64,000 nucleotides of DNA from Amycolatopsis suaedae (GCF_004214935.1 NZ_SFCC01000002.1:248001-312000), one strand, 5' to 3'. Counted from the first letter of the stretch, positions 24,249-32,564 are shown. Program-made: numbers and translations. The notes: generated by a model not told the origin, from the sequence alone.

Positions 24249-26090
24249 TCAGAACGCCGCTTCCGGCACGTCCATCAGGTCGTTGTCGGCGGCCTCGACG
24301 ATCGCGCGCCGGGCGGTCAGCTCGGGCAGCACGGTCTTGGCGAAGTACGACGCCACGGCCACCTTGCCCTCGTAGAACGCGGTGTCCTTGCCCGCGCCCG
24401 CGTCGAGCCTGTCGATGGCCACCTCGGCGTTGCGCAGCAGCCGCCAGCCGACCAGCAGGTCACCCGCGGACATCAGCAGCCGCACGGTGTGCTGGCCCAC
24501 CTTGTTGATGTTCTGCGGGTCCTCCTGCGACGAGGTCAGGTAACCGATCATCGCGCCGAGCATGCCCTGGGTGTCCTCCAGCGCCTGCTTGAGCAGCGCA
24601 CGCTCGTTCTTGAGCCTGCCGTTGCCGCCCTCGGCCTCGATGAACTTCGTGATCTCGCCCGCGATGTGGGCCAGCGCCTGGCCCTTGTCGCGGACGATCT
24701 TGCGGAAGAAGAAGTCCAGCGACTGGATGGCCGTGGTGCCCTCGTACAGCGAGTCGATCTTCGCGTCGCGGATGTACTGCTCGATCGGGTAATCCTGCAG
24801 GAAGCCGGAGCCGCCCAGCGTCTGCAGCGACTGCACCAGCTGCTCGGTGGCCCGCTCGGAGCCGACACCCTTGACGATCGGCAGCAGCAGATCGTTGACC
24901 CGGTGGGCGAGCTTCTGGGTGTCCTCGCCGCCCTCGCCGGTCCACAGCTGGTCCTGGAAGGTCGCGGTGTACAGGTACACCGAGCGCAGGCCCTCGGCGT
25001 AGGCCTTCTGCAGCATCAGCGAGCGCCGGACGTCCGGGTGGTGGGTGATGGTGACCCGCGGCGCGGTCTTGTCCAGCATGTTCGGCAGGTCGGCGCCCTG
25101 GACCCGCTCCTTGGCGTAGTCGAGCGCGTTCAGGTAACCGGTGGACAGCGTGGCGATGGCCTTGGTGCCGACCATCATCCGGGCGTGCTCGATGACCTGG
25201 AACATCTGCGCGATGCCGTCGTGCACCTCGCCGAGCAGCCAGCCGACGGCGGGGGTGCCGTGCTGGCCGAAGGTCAGCTCACAGGTGCTGGACGACTTGA
25301 TGCCCATCTTGTGCTCGAGGCCGGTGACGAAGGCGCCGTTGCGCTCGCCCAGCTCGCCGGTCTCGGAGTCGAAGTGGAACTTCGGCACGAGGAACAGCGA
25401 AAGGCCCTTGGTGCCGGGCTTGGTCTCGATGCCGGGACCTTCGGGGCGGGCCAGCACCAGGTGCATGATGTTCTCGGTCATGTCCTGGTCGCCGGAGGTG
25501 ATGAACCGCTTCACGCCGTCGAGGTGCCAGGAGCCGTCCTCCTGCAGCACGGCCTTGGTGCGGCCGGCGCCGACGTCCGAACCGGCGTCCGGCTCGGTGA
25601 GGACCATGGTGGCACCCCAGGCCTTGTCGAGCATGAACCGCGCCCAGCGCTTCTGCTCGTCGGTGCCGTTCTTGTGCACGATCATCGCGAAGTTCGCGCC
25701 GGCCATGTACATGAACAGCGGCGGGTTGGCGCCGAGGATCAGCTCGGCCGCGGCCCACTGCACGGTGGGCGGCAGGCCGAAGCCGCCGAGGTCGCTGGTC
25801 AGGCCGAGCCGCCACCACTCGCCGTCGATCAGCTGGGCGTACGACTTCTTCAGCGACTCCGGAACCGTGACGCTGAACGTCTTCGGGTCGTAGGTCGGCG
25901 GGTTGCGGTCCGCGTCGGCGAACGACTCGGCCAGCGGGCCGGTCGCCAGGTTGTTCAGCTCGGCGAGCACACCGCGGGCGGTCTCCTCGTCGGACTCCTC
26001 CAGTACGCCCTTGCCGAGGCGCTCCTGTACGCCGAGAACCTCGAACAGGTTGAACTCGAGGTCACGCACGTTGCTCTTGTAGTGGCCCAT
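24249..26090 (-). CDS. Acyl-CoA dehydrogenase
   Basis: This 613-aa flavoenzyme oxidises an acyl-CoA to the 2-enoyl-CoA and passes electrons to ETF. The N-terminus [20 protein letters not shown] and its length mark the long FadE5-like subgroup. Motifs are [19 protein letters not shown] with [12 protein letters not shown] (FAD site), and [19 protein letters not shown], where the Glu is the likely catalytic base position. An extra C-terminal helical domain follows. Upstream, two TTACY-N4-RGTAA operator-like sites lie 47-83 bp before the start. One such motif also precedes the EtfD-like gene, which would receive its electrons. The chain length of the substrate is not deducible, though the subgroup usually handles medium to long chains. 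Confidence 0.94.
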   Translation of the reverse strand: MGHYKSNVRDLEFNLFEVLGVQERLGKGVLEESDEETARGVLAELNNLATGPLAESFADADRNPPTYDPKTFSVTVPESLKKSYAQLIDGEWWRLGLTSDLGGFGLPPTVQWAAAELILGANPPLFMYMAGANFAMIVHKNGTDEQKRWARFMLDKAWGATMVLTEPDAGSDVGAGRTKAVLQEDGSWHLDGVKRFITSGDQDMTENIMHLVLARPEGPGIETKPGTKGLSLFLVPKFHFDSETGELGERNGAFVTGLEHKMGIKSSSTCELTFGQHGTPAVGWLLGEVHDGIAQMFQVIEHARMMVGTKAIATLSTGYLNALDYAKERVQGADLPNMLDKTAPRVTITHHPDVRRSLMLQKAYAEGLRSVYLYTATFQDQLWTGEGGEDTQKLAHRVNDLLLPIVKGVGSERATEQLVQSLQTLGGSGFLQDYPIEQYIRDAKIDSLYEGTTAIQSLDFFFRKIVRDKGQALAHIAGEITKFIEAEGGNGRLKNERALLKQALEDTQGMLGAMIGYLTSSQEDPQNINKVGQHTVRLLMSAGDLLVGWRLLRNAEVAIDRLDAGAGKDTAFYEGKVAVASYFAKTVLPELTARRAIVEAADNDLMDVPEAAF

Positions 26091-26136
26091 GTCGTCTCTC
26101 CGTGTCGCTCGGGAACCCGGCTGGGCACGCCATCCC

Positions 26137-26173
26137 TACTGGCCGGTAACATCAGGATATTACCTGCCGGTAA
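26137..26173. promoter_or_regulatory. Paired operator-like sites TACTGGCCGGTAA and TTACCTGCCGGTAA
   Basis: Site 1 (26137-26149) and site 2 (26160-26173) are near-palindromes of the form TTACY-N4-RGTAA, about 23 bp centre to centre, so on the same DNA face. They lie just upstream of the acyl-CoA dehydrogenase start. A third match is upstream of the EtfD-like gene (50672-50685). The pattern resembles a TetR-type fatty-acid regulator site; the regulator is not identified. Confidence 0.6.
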
Positions 26174-26224
26174 CTCGCGGCAAGCGAAACCGCCCAGATG
26201 TGATCCACGGATCGGTGACCGGCG

Positions 26225-26998
26225 TCACTTCCGTTGCGGCAGCGGAGCGAGGTCGGCACCGTCCGTGCAGGACTCCGGAATGAGCAGGCCGTGCCGGAAA
26301 GCCGTGGTCACCGCGTGCGTGCGATCCCGCGCCGAGAGCTTGCGCAGGATGCTCTTGACGTGGGTACGGACGGTCTCCACCGAGAGAAACAGCATTTTCG
26401 CGATAGCCGAGTTCTCCAGGCCTTCCGCGACCAGTTGCAGGACCTGGTACTCGCGGCGGGACAGCGGCATGGCCGGACCGGCGACCCGTGGGGGCTGGCC
26501 GTCGTCGGTGGCCGGACGGCGTTTCGGCCGGGTGGCCAGCGGCGCCAGCGCCGGGTCGACGTACCGGCGTTCCAGGTGCGCCCTGCGCACGGCCTCGATC
26601 ACGCGGCGGGAGTCGGCGTTGCGGGGGACGGCCGCCCTGGCCCCCGCGGCGAGGATGCCAGCGAGGTAGGCAGGGTTGCGGGCGGCGTCCCGCACCAGGA
26701 CGACGATGGTCAGGGTCGCGTCTCCGGTGTGCAGCAGCCGGGTCAGGTGGCAGTTCGGGTCGATGCCCGAGTCGATCAGGACGACGTCAGGGCGTGCCTG
26801 CTCGCACAGTTGCATCGCCGCGTGGTGGGTGGCGGCGTGCCCGGCCCAGTGCAGGCCGGGTGTCCGGGTCACCAGTGCGGACAGGCCGTCGCGGTAGATC
26901 GGCACCGCATCGATGGCGACCACACCCACGCTGCGGTTGCCGTTGGTCGGGGGCGTTCCGGCCGCGTACATCAGTCGCCGGTCAGTGCTGCGCGTCAT
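26225..26998 (-). CDS. LuxR-family response regulator with degenerate receiver domain
   Basis: This is a protein of about 257 aa. Residues about 20-150 look like a receiver (VGVVAIDAVPIYRDGLSALV; possible phospho-acceptor in VVLIDSGID). The acidic pair has only one Asp, and the conserved Thr/Ser and Lys positions appear replaced (VVLVRDA, AAVPRNAD). The C-terminus is a clear LuxR HTH (LSRREYQVLQLVAEGLENSAIAKMLFLSVETVRTHVKSILRKL). No histidine kinase is adjacent. The ATG at 26998 is used; earlier in-frame starts extend to 27028. Two inverted repeats upstream may be autoregulatory sites. It probably does not depend on normal phosphorylation. Confidence 0.85.
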   Translation of the reverse strand: MTRSTDRRLMYAAGTPPTNGNRSVGVVAIDAVPIYRDGLSALVTRTPGLHWAGHAATHHAAMQLCEQARPDVVLIDSGIDPNCHLTRLLHTGDATLTIVVLVRDAARNPAYLAGILAAGARAAVPRNADSRRVIEAVRRAHLERRYVDPALAPLATRPKRRPATDDGQPPRVAGPAMPLSRREYQVLQLVAEGLENSAIAKMLFLSVETVRTHVKSILRKLSARDRTHAVTTAFRHGLLIPESCTDGADLAPLPQRK

Positions 26999-27012
26999 CA
27001 ACAATCCCACTC

Positions 27013-27036
27013 TCACACCGCGCATCACCGGTGTGA
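27013..27036. promoter_or_regulatory. Inverted repeat TCACACCG-N8-CGGTGTGA
   Basis: Perfect 8-bp arms lie 15 nt upstream of the chosen LuxR-regulator start. The geometry suits a dimeric regulator, possibly autoregulation. If the longer start at 27028 were real, the site would overlap it. Confidence 0.45.
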
Positions 27037-27127
27037 ACGCCCATCCCGCCTGACAGCCGCCCCCCGGCCGTCATGCGCTCTGGGCGTCGTGGTTCCGGTC
27101 CCCCTGCGGACCGGGCCGGCGACGCGC

Positions 27128-27143
27128 ACTCACTGGTGTGAGT
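27128..27143. promoter_or_regulatory. Inverted repeat ACTCAC-TGGT-GTGAGT
   Basis: Perfect 6-bp arms lie about 130 bp upstream of the LuxR-regulator gene. The sequence shares the core GGTGTGA with the closer dyad at 27013-27036, so the two may be bound by the same protein. Confidence 0.4.
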
Positions 27144-27300
27144 CGTCTCCGGGCAGCTCGTGACGCCAACTCACCCTCATGGCCGTATCGGAGGGTTGCA
27201 GTAAGACCCAGAGTCGAAACACGGCGAAATTGACGTGGCGGCCGTCACCGATCTGTGCTGGTGGGCCGGCGTTTTGTTACCCAGGGTGTGTCCGTGACGG

Positions 27301-27513
27301 TCAGGACTTGCGCTCGCGCTTGACCGAGGCGCCGATCAGCGCCAGGCCGCCCACGCCGACGGCGAAGTTGACCCACAGAGGTATGTCGACGGCCCGTTCG
27401 GCCAGTGCGAGCAGGCCCCAGTTCGTGTCCCAGACCAGCTCGGCCAACGCGGAGCCGAACCCCTGGATGATCAGCAGAATGCCGATGAAGACCACGGCGA
27501 TCCCCCATTTCAA
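27301..27513 (-). CDS. Small two-helix membrane protein
   Basis: This is a 70-aa protein if started at TTG 27513. It has two hydrophobic segments (WGIAVVFIGILLIIQGFGSAL and WVNFAVGVGGLALIGASV) and a basic C-terminus (KRERKS). No ATG or GTG fits before the first helix, so the start is uncertain. It is divergent from a TetR gene 48 bp away. The intervening sequence has a TATGCT box on the minus strand. It could be a target of that TetR. The family is not recognised. Confidence 0.6.
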   Translation of the reverse strand: MKWGIAVVFIGILLIIQGFGSALAELVWDTNWGLLALAERAVDIPLWVNFAVGVGGLALIGASVKRERKS

Positions 27514-27561
27514 TGCGTGCGACTTGATTTGACGCCGACGGTAGCATAGCAATACAAGTGC

Positions 27562-28194
27562 ATGGGGATGGGTGGTGACAACCGGTTGACCCGGACACGC
27601 GGGCTGGGTGCGAAGCACCAGGAGCGGCGGGCGCAGATCGCCGACGCGCTGCTGCGGATCATCGACGCCGAGGGGCTGGAGGCGGTCAACCTTCGGCAGG
27701 TCGCCCGCCAGGCGGGGGTCTCCATGGGGGCCGTGCAGCACTACTTCCGCACCAAGGACGAGATGCTGCTGTTCGCGCTGGACTACGTCTCCGAGCGCGG
27801 CGGCGAGCGGATCCGCGCCCGGCTGGAGTCCGACTCGCCGCACCGCGTGGTCCTGCGGGAGGTGCTGGCCGAGTTCATCCCCGCCGACGACACGCGTCGC
27901 GCCGAACTGCGGGTGTCGACGGCGTTCCTGGCCAGGGGCCTGGTCGACGACCGGGTGACCGAGCACGTCCGGCAGGGCTACGCCGGGATCCACGGCCTGC
28001 TCACCCTGCTCGTCCGGCGGGCGAGCGGCGCCGTCGATCCCGAGCAGACCGCGGTCACGTTGTTCGCGCTCGCCGAGGGGCTGGGCGACCAGGTGCTCGT
28101 CGGCCACCTCGACGCCACTGCCGCGCTGGCCGTCCTGGACGCCCAGCTGGAACGGATGGTGGCGGGCCCGCCACGCGATGCGTACGCTGAGTGA
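27562..28194 (+). CDS. TetR/AcrR family transcriptional regulator
   Basis: This 210-aa protein has an N-terminal HTH (RAQIADALLRIIDAEGLEAVNLRQVARQAGVSMGAVQHYF) typical of TetR_N and a helical ligand-binding domain. Start choices ATG 27562, ATG 27568 or GTG 27572 all precede the HTH. It is divergent from a small membrane protein gene and overlaps a small downstream frame by GTGA. The effector is unknown. Confidence 0.9.
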   Translation: MGMGGDNRLTRTRGLGAKHQERRAQIADALLRIIDAEGLEAVNLRQVARQAGVSMGAVQHYFRTKDEMLLFALDYVSERGGERIRARLESDSPHRVVLREVLAEFIPADDTRRAELRVSTAFLARGLVDDRVTEHVRQGYAGIHGLLTLLVRRASGAVDPEQTAVTLFALAEGLGDQVLVGHLDATAALAVLDAQLERMVAGPPRDAYAE

Positions 28195-28226
28195 TCCGGG
28201 ACACAGCGACGTGGAAGGGGCAGGGC

Positions 28227-28412
28227 GTGGACTTCGCGCTGGTCATCGGCCTCGTCCTGGTGATCTTCCTGGTCGCGGGGATCGTCGTCGTCTCGCAGGA
28301 CCGCAGGGCCGCCCGGCAGGCGGCCCTACGTCGGCAGGAGCGGTTAGCGCGCCTGGGTGAGGTGGATCCCCTTGCGGTCCGGGATGGGCAGCCGGACCGT
28401 CGTCCGCGTTGA
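28227..28412 (+). CDS. Possible small single-span membrane protein
   Basis: This frame of about 61 codons starts MDFALVIGLVLVIFLVAGIVVV, one transmembrane helix, followed by a charged tail (DRRAARQAALRRQERLARL). It starts at GTG 28227 after AAGGGGCAGGGC, or at GTG 28191, which overlaps the TetR stop. Its last 69 bp run antisense to the 3' end of the VanZ gene. The hydrophobic start is convincing; the C-terminal part beyond 28344 may simply be readthrough of the opposite gene's shadow. Confidence 0.5.
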   Translation: MDFALVIGLVLVIFLVAGIVVVSQDRRAARQAALRRQERLARLGEVDPLAVRDGQPDRRPR

Positions 28413-29000
28413 CGTCGCGCGAGCCTTGCGCAGTGCCAGGAACAGCGCCGCGGCGATCCAGCCGAGCAGTGCGCCCGCGGTGTTGGCCATGAGGTCGTCG
28501 ACGTCGAAGACCCGGTAGACGAACGGCGCGGTGCCGAAGTTCGCCGTCGCCTGGGTGATCTCGATCAGCAGCGAGAACCCGAACCCGAGCGCCGCGCCGC
28601 CGACGATGCCGCGCCGCCACAGCGTCCTGGCGAAGAAGCCGAGCGGGACGAACAGCAGGACGTTCATCGCCAGCTGGCTGAACGTCTGCGTGGTGAACCA
28701 CTGCGCGTCGCTCAGCCCGTGCTTGTGCAGTTCCGAACCGATGTCGGCGACCCACTGGAACGGCTGCAGCTGCACGGTCTGGCTCAGCCGCGGCGTGTTC
28801 GGGCCGGGCAGCGGGAGCATCACCAGTGCCAGCGTGAACGTGAAGTACATGGTGACGACGCCCGAGGTCAGCAGCCGCTTCGGCAGCACCATCGCGTAGC
28901 GGTGCAGGTGCACGACGATCTGCGGCACCAGCACGATGCCCCAGATGGCGAGGAAGCCGATCAGTCCGTATTGGAGGGCGGTGACCTGTGCGTACGTCAT
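28344..29000 (-). CDS. VanZ family membrane protein
   Basis: This 218-aa integral membrane protein has four to five spans. VanZ-family motifs include YFTFTLALVMLPLPG, NVLLFVPLGFFARTLW, GFGFSLLIEITQAT and RVFDVDDLMANTAGALLGW; the last (D-x-D-D-x-x-x-N) is the family signature. The ATG at 29000 is chosen because the longer upstream frame crosses the divergent nucleotidase promoter. VanZ proteins are linked to envelope processes and teicoplanin resistance in one case, but the general role is unknown. Confidence 0.9.
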   Translation of the reverse strand: MTYAQVTALQYGLIGFLAIWGIVLVPQIVVHLHRYAMVLPKRLLTSGVVTMYFTFTLALVMLPLPGPNTPRLSQTVQLQPFQWVADIGSELHKHGLSDAQWFTTQTFSQLAMNVLLFVPLGFFARTLWRRGIVGGAALGFGFSLLIEITQATANFGTAPFVYRVFDVDDLMANTAGALLGWIAAALFLALRKARATSTRTTVRLPIPDRKGIHLTQAR

Positions 29001-29133
29001 GTGATCAAGGTAGGAATCCGGGTGGGTGCGCCACTTCGGTCGACCGGTTCGCCCCCGGCGACCGGACTCGGCCATTCGGCCGAGGCGCCCCGGGCCACTT
29101 GACCGGGCGAGGGTGACCGGCAAGAGTGCCCGC

Positions 29134-30822
29134 GTGAAGATGCCCAGCTTGCTGCGCCGCACCGCCGTGGTCGGCCTCGCCGTCGCCGCCGGTCTCGGCC
29201 TGAGCGTCACCGGTGCTTCCGCCGAGTCCACTGTGGATGTCCGGCTGATCGCGTTCAACGATCTGCACGGCAACCTCGAACCGCCGTCCGGCTCGTCGGG
29301 CCGGGTGACGCTGCCCGACGGCAAGACCGTCGACGCCGGTGGAGCCGCCTACCTGGCGACGCACGTCAAGCGGCTGCGGAGCGAGGTCCGCGACTCGATG
29401 GTCCTCTCGGCCGGTGACAACATCGGGGCGTCGCCGGTGATCTCCGCGCTGTTCCACGACGAGCCGACGATGGAGCTGCTGAACTCGCTGGGCGTCAAGG
29501 CGTCCGTGGTCGGCAACCACGAGTTCGACGAGGGCTACGCCGAGCTGAAGCGCATGCAGTTCGGTGGTTGTCATCCGGCCGACGGCTGCCAGTTCCGCGA
29601 CCGCTACCGCGGTGCCCGGTTCCCGTTCCTCGGTGCGAACGTCACGTTCGACAACGGACTGCCCGCGGTCCTGCCGTTCAGCATCGAACTCTCCGGTGGC
29701 GTTCCGATCGGCATCATCGGCGTCACGCTGAAGGATCTGCCGTCCGTGGTCACCCCGGAGGCGATCAAGGGCCTGAAGTTCGGTGACGAGGTCGCCGCCA
29801 TCGACCGCACGGCGAACCTGCTGGACCGGCTGGGCGTCAAGGCCCAGGTCGTGCTGCTGCACCAGGGCGACAACACCGAGGGCGGCGGCCCGGACGACTG
29901 CCGCACCACGCCGGGCCCGGCGAGCGAGATCGCCCGCAAGGCCTCGCCCAAGGTCGACGTCATCTTCACCGGGCACAGCCACCAGCAGTACAACTGCGTG
30001 GTTCCCGACCCGGGCGGCAAACCACGCACGATGATCCAGGGCGCGTCGTTCGGCAGGCTGCTGCCGGTCGTCGACCTGAAGGTGGACCGCCGCTCGCGGG
30101 ACGTCGTGCGCGAGAAGAGCAAGGCGCACAACGAGATCGTCACCCGCACGGTGCCTGCCGACGCCGGCGTGACGAAGCTGATCGAGGACGCCAAGGTCAA
30201 GGCGGCGCCGATCGCCAACCGCAAGATCGGCGCGATCACCGCCGACCTGCCGAGGGCGGCCGCGCCGTCCGGCGAGTCGCCGCTGGGCGACGTGATCGCC
30301 GACGCCCAGCTGGAGGCGACGAAGGGCAACGGCGCGCAGGTCGCCATCACCAACCCCGGCGGCATCCGCGCCGACCTGACGTTCGCGTCGTCGCCCGCGG
30401 GCGAGGGCGACGGGGTGGTGACCTACGGCGAGGCGTTCACCGTGCAGCCGTTCGGCAACATCATGCAGACCGTCACGCTGACCGGCGCGAACCTCAAGGC
30501 CGTGCTCGAGCAGCAGTGGCAGGGCGCGTCGCCGCGCATCCTGCAGGTGTCGTCGACGCTGAAGTACTCGTACTCGACGTCGGCACCGGCCGGTTCGAAA
30601 GTCCGCGACCTGACGATCGAGGGCAAGCCGGTCGAGGACGCGGCGCAGTACCGGGTTTCGGTGAACAACTTCCTGGCCGCGGGCGGGGACGGCTTCACCG
30701 AGTTCACCAAGGGCACGAACCTCACCGGTGGCCCGGTGGACCTGGACGCGTTGATCGCCTACTTCGCCGCTCACCCGACGGTGGCGCCCCCGCCGGCCGA
30801 CCGGATCACCGTGGTGGGCTGA
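29134..30822 (+). CDS. Secreted bifunctional metallophosphatase/5'-nucleotidase
   Basis: This 562-aa protein has a signal peptide (MKMPSLLRRTAVVGLAVAAG... ASAES). The calcineurin-like metallophosphatase domain has all metal motifs: FNDLHGN (about residues 41-47), SAGDNIGAS, VGNHEFDEG, HQGDN and FTGHSHQQYN. The C-terminal 5'-nucleotidase substrate domain follows (GDVIADAQLEATKG, NPGGIRADL, VNNFLAAGGDGFTEF). It should dephosphorylate extracellular nucleotides for purine and phosphate salvage. GTG 29134 is used; ATG 29140 is equally possible. There is no C-terminal anchor, so it is secreted. Confidence 0.93.
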   Translation: MKMPSLLRRTAVVGLAVAAGLGLSVTGASAESTVDVRLIAFNDLHGNLEPPSGSSGRVTLPDGKTVDAGGAAYLATHVKRLRSEVRDSMVLSAGDNIGASPVISALFHDEPTMELLNSLGVKASVVGNHEFDEGYAELKRMQFGGCHPADGCQFRDRYRGARFPFLGANVTFDNGLPAVLPFSIELSGGVPIGIIGVTLKDLPSVVTPEAIKGLKFGDEVAAIDRTANLLDRLGVKAQVVLLHQGDNTEGGGPDDCRTTPGPASEIARKASPKVDVIFTGHSHQQYNCVVPDPGGKPRTMIQGASFGRLLPVVDLKVDRRSRDVVREKSKAHNEIVTRTVPADAGVTKLIEDAKVKAAPIANRKIGAITADLPRAAAPSGESPLGDVIADAQLEATKGNGAQVAITNPGGIRADLTFASSPAGEGDGVVTYGEAFTVQPFGNIMQTVTLTGANLKAVLEQQWQGASPRILQVSSTLKYSYSTSAPAGSKVRDLTIEGKPVEDAAQYRVSVNNFLAAGGDGFTEFTKGTNLTGGPVDLDALIAYFAAHPTVAPPPADRITVVG

Positions 30823-30853
30823 GTTCCCGTTTCACCAAGACTCCGCCGCCGCG

Positions 30854-31204
30854 ATGGCCGACGATGTCGGTATGCCTACCTGGGAAGACGTCGTCGCCAT
30901 CGCGGCGAAGCTGCCCTCGGTCACCGAGGAGACGTGGTACCGCACGCCGTCGCTGAAGGTCGCGGGCAAGGGATTCGCCCGCCTGCGTACCGAGGCCGAG
31001 GGCGGACTGGTCCTGATGTGTGAGCTGTCGGAGAAGGAGGCCCTGCTGGCCTCCGGCGACCCGGCGTTCTACACCACCCCGCACTACGACGGCTACGGCG
31101 CGATCCTGGTCGACCTGGACAGGGTCGACGAGGAGCAGCTGGCGGAGCTGATCGAGCAGGCCTGGCTGCTCAAGGCCCCCGCCAAGCTGCGTAAGTCCCG
31201 CTGA
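30854..31204 (+). CDS. MmcQ/YjbR family protein
   Basis: This 116-aa protein fits the MmcQ/YjbR DNA-binding-like family: PTWEDVVAIAAKLPSVTEETWYRTPSLKVAGKGFARL, then YYTTPHYDGYGA-like segment and LIEQAWLLKAPAKL. The fold resembles CyaY, and no defined function exists. The ATG at 30854 or 30872 (MPTWEDV) could be the start. A repeat element begins 4 nt after its stop. Confidence 0.88.
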   Translation: MADDVGMPTWEDVVAIAAKLPSVTEETWYRTPSLKVAGKGFARLRTEAEGGLVLMCELSEKEALLASGDPAFYTTPHYDGYGAILVDLDRVDEEQLAELIEQAWLLKAPAKLRKSR

Positions 31205-31207
31205 CGG

Positions 31208-31432
31208 CCCAAAGCACGTGAAGGCCACCTTCACCACGTCTCACGTCAGGGCCCCGGCAAAGTCCGCTGCGGCGGGCTCGGCCCTGGTGTTGTCTCGTTC
31301 GTGGTGGCGGCTGGGGTGGTTGTGCCTGCCGGTGCCGATGTGGCAGGTGTGTCCCGTCCGTGGGTCTGGCCAGGGTGGGAAGGCCCCCTTCATTACGTCT
31401 GACGTGGTGAAGGTGGCCTTCACGTGCTTGGG
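31208..31432. repeat. Interspersed intergenic repeat, copy B with near-perfect terminal inverted repeats
   Basis: This is the clearest copy. The left end reads CCCAAAGCACGTGAAGG and continues as CCACCTTCACCACGT (31208-31240). The right end (about 31402-31432) is its reverse complement with a single-base indel over about 31 bases. Between them lie a GGGCCCCGGCAAAGTC block, GTTGTCTCGTTCGTGGT (inverse of a block in copy A) and a GAAGGCCCCCTTC variant hairpin. No coding potential is seen. The terminal inverted repeats of a 225-bp unit are MITE-like; no target-site duplication was identified. Confidence 0.8.
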
Positions 31433-31500
31433 ACGGGACAACTCGCGCGAACGGGCCGCTCACGCGGGTGACCGGCACAGGGTGAGAACCCGGTCCACAT

Positions 31501-31545
31501 CATGAGTTCTGCGCTCCGGCCCGCGAGTTCTGCGTTCGAACGCAC
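31501..31545. repeat. Two copies of a 21-bp repeat unit (GCGAGTTC family)
   Basis: ATGAGTTCTGCGCTCCGGC and GCGAGTTCTGCGTTCGAAC are spaced 21 bp apart. The same unit occurs at 32516-32557 and in a five-copy array at 60633-60743, always intergenic and twice next to the GTGAAGG repeats. Confidence 0.65.
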
Positions 31546-31765
31546 AGAGCCCGACTTTGCCGGGGCCCTAGCAGACCCAGCACGCCCGGTAGCCCCACCG
31601 ACCACCACCAACGAGACAACACCGAGCCAACACCACGCCACGAACGGCACCTTGGTGGCGCAACGCGCAACCACGGTGCCCTTGGTAGCACCGCCGGGAG
31701 CCCGACCGCCCCGGACTTTGCCGGGCCCCTGACGGCTCACGTAATGAAGGGGGCCTTCACGACCC
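31545..31765. repeat. Interspersed intergenic repeat, copy C with internal long hairpin
   Basis: This element contains two GACTTTGCCGGG blocks (about 31552 and 31711), an ACCAACGAGACAAC block shared with copy A, and a right arm TAATGAAGGGGGCCTTCAC (31742-31760). An internal imperfect hairpin at 31646-31680 pairs GGCACCTTGGTGGCGC with GCGCAACCACGGTGCC (14 of 16 positions, 3-nt loop). The left terminal hairpin is missing, so the copy appears truncated or composite. It is non-coding. Confidence 0.7.
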
Positions 31766-31814
31766 CGGTAAGCGAACTGTCCTAGCGATTGCTAGCAGTT
31801 GCTATGCTGTCGGC

Positions 31815-32105
31815 GTGGACGAGGAGAAGGTGGCCGCCGCGTTGCGGCAGATCAGCAGGGGCTTCGCGGCGCTGGCCGACGCCGTCGCTGCTCCACCCGA
31901 CGTCTCCGGCCCGGATCGCTACCGGGCCGTCATGGCCGAGTGGGGTGAGCGCGGCCTGACCCGTGCCGAGGTCAGCGAGCTGTTCCGGCGGCACGGCTTC
32001 TCGCCGCAGGCGTCCGGCGGCTGGGCCCGGGGCGACTGGATGGAGACGCGGGGAGACGGCCTGCGTTACCTGACCCCGCGTTCGCTGGACTGGCTGCGGT
32101 CATGA
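31815..32105 (+). CDS. Small hypothetical protein coupled to thioesterase gene
   Basis: This 96-aa soluble protein has an N-terminal helix (EKVAAALRQISRGFAALADAV) followed by a helix-turn-helix-like stretch (GLTRAEVSELFRRHGFSPQASGGWARGDW). I do not recognise the family; a DNA-binding or MerR/HTH-like role is possible only. The GTG start lies 9 bp after a TATGCT -10-like box with TTGCTA repeats (31789-31806). The stop overlaps the thioesterase start by 4 bp, so the two are co-translated. Confidence 0.7.
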   Translation: MDEEKVAAALRQISRGFAALADAVAAPPDVSGPDRYRAVMAEWGERGLTRAEVSELFRRHGFSPQASGGWARGDWMETRGDGLRYLTPRSLDWLRS

Positions 32106-32515
32106 CGTTCTCCGTGCGCGTGTCGGTCCGGGTCTACGAGGTGGACCCCCAGCTGCACCTGAACAACGCCGTTTACCTGCAGTACTGCGACCACGCCCGG
32201 TTCGCGTTTCTGACGTCGGCCGGCGTGGCGGTCGACGAGCTACTGGCCGGCGGTGTCGGCCCGGTCAATCTGGAGACCACCCTGCGGTACCACCACGAGC
32301 TGCGTGGCGGTGACGAGGTGGACGTGAGCTGCGCGTTCGTCTGGGGCGAGGGCAAGACCTACCGGGTCGAGCAGTCCCTGACCCGCGCCGACGGCGTGCT
32401 GGCCGCGGAGGTAACCCACGTCAGCGGCCTGCTCGACCTGGCGAAGCGTCGCCTCGTCCCCGACCCGGCGGCCCGCTTCCGAGCCGTGGCGGCGAACCCG
32501 GCAGCCCTCGGCTGA
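32102..32515 (+). CDS. Acyl-CoA thioesterase (4HBT hotdog fold)
   Basis: This 137-aa protein of the YbgC/FcbC hotdog family has N-terminal VRVYEVDPQLHLNNAVYLQYCDHAR, where the Asp of the EVDPQLHLNN loop is the usual catalytic position. VWGEGKTYRVEQSL and AEVTHVSGLLDL follow. It should hydrolyse acyl-CoA or acyl-ACP thioesters in the cytoplasm. It is coupled by ATGA to the preceding small gene. Confidence 0.9.
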   Translation: MTFSVRVSVRVYEVDPQLHLNNAVYLQYCDHARFAFLTSAGVAVDELLAGGVGPVNLETTLRYHHELRGGDEVDVSCAFVWGEGKTYRVEQSLTRADGVLAAEVTHVSGLLDLAKRRLVPDPAARFRAVAANPAALG

Positions 32516-32557
32516 CGCGAGTTCTGCATTCCTGCACGCGAATTCCACATTCCGGCC
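32516..32557. repeat. Two copies of the 21-bp GCGAGTTC repeat unit
   Basis: GCGAGTTCTGCATTCCTGC and GCGAATTCCACATTCCGGC lie 21 bp apart immediately after the thioesterase stop and before the tRNA terminator. They belong to the family also seen at 31501 and 60633. Confidence 0.6.
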
Positions 32558-32564
32558 CGCCGGC

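Larger units (their letters stand above)
26999..27300. other. Intergenic region upstream of the LuxR regulator
   Basis: This 302-bp stretch holds two dyads (listed separately) that probably belong to the promoter of the LuxR-type gene. The rest, about 27144-27300, contains a short open frame without ribosome binding site or family resemblance, which I regard as non-coding. Confidence 0.5.

Noticed and set aside
27179..27532. A 117-codon plus-strand frame before the TetR gene
   Set aside because: It has no ribosome binding site and unbiased composition, and it overlaps the antisense small membrane protein and the divergent promoter.
29005..30774. A long antisense frame over the 5'-nucleotidase gene
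   Set aside because: All metallophosphatase motifs are on the plus strand; the antisense product is low-complexity.
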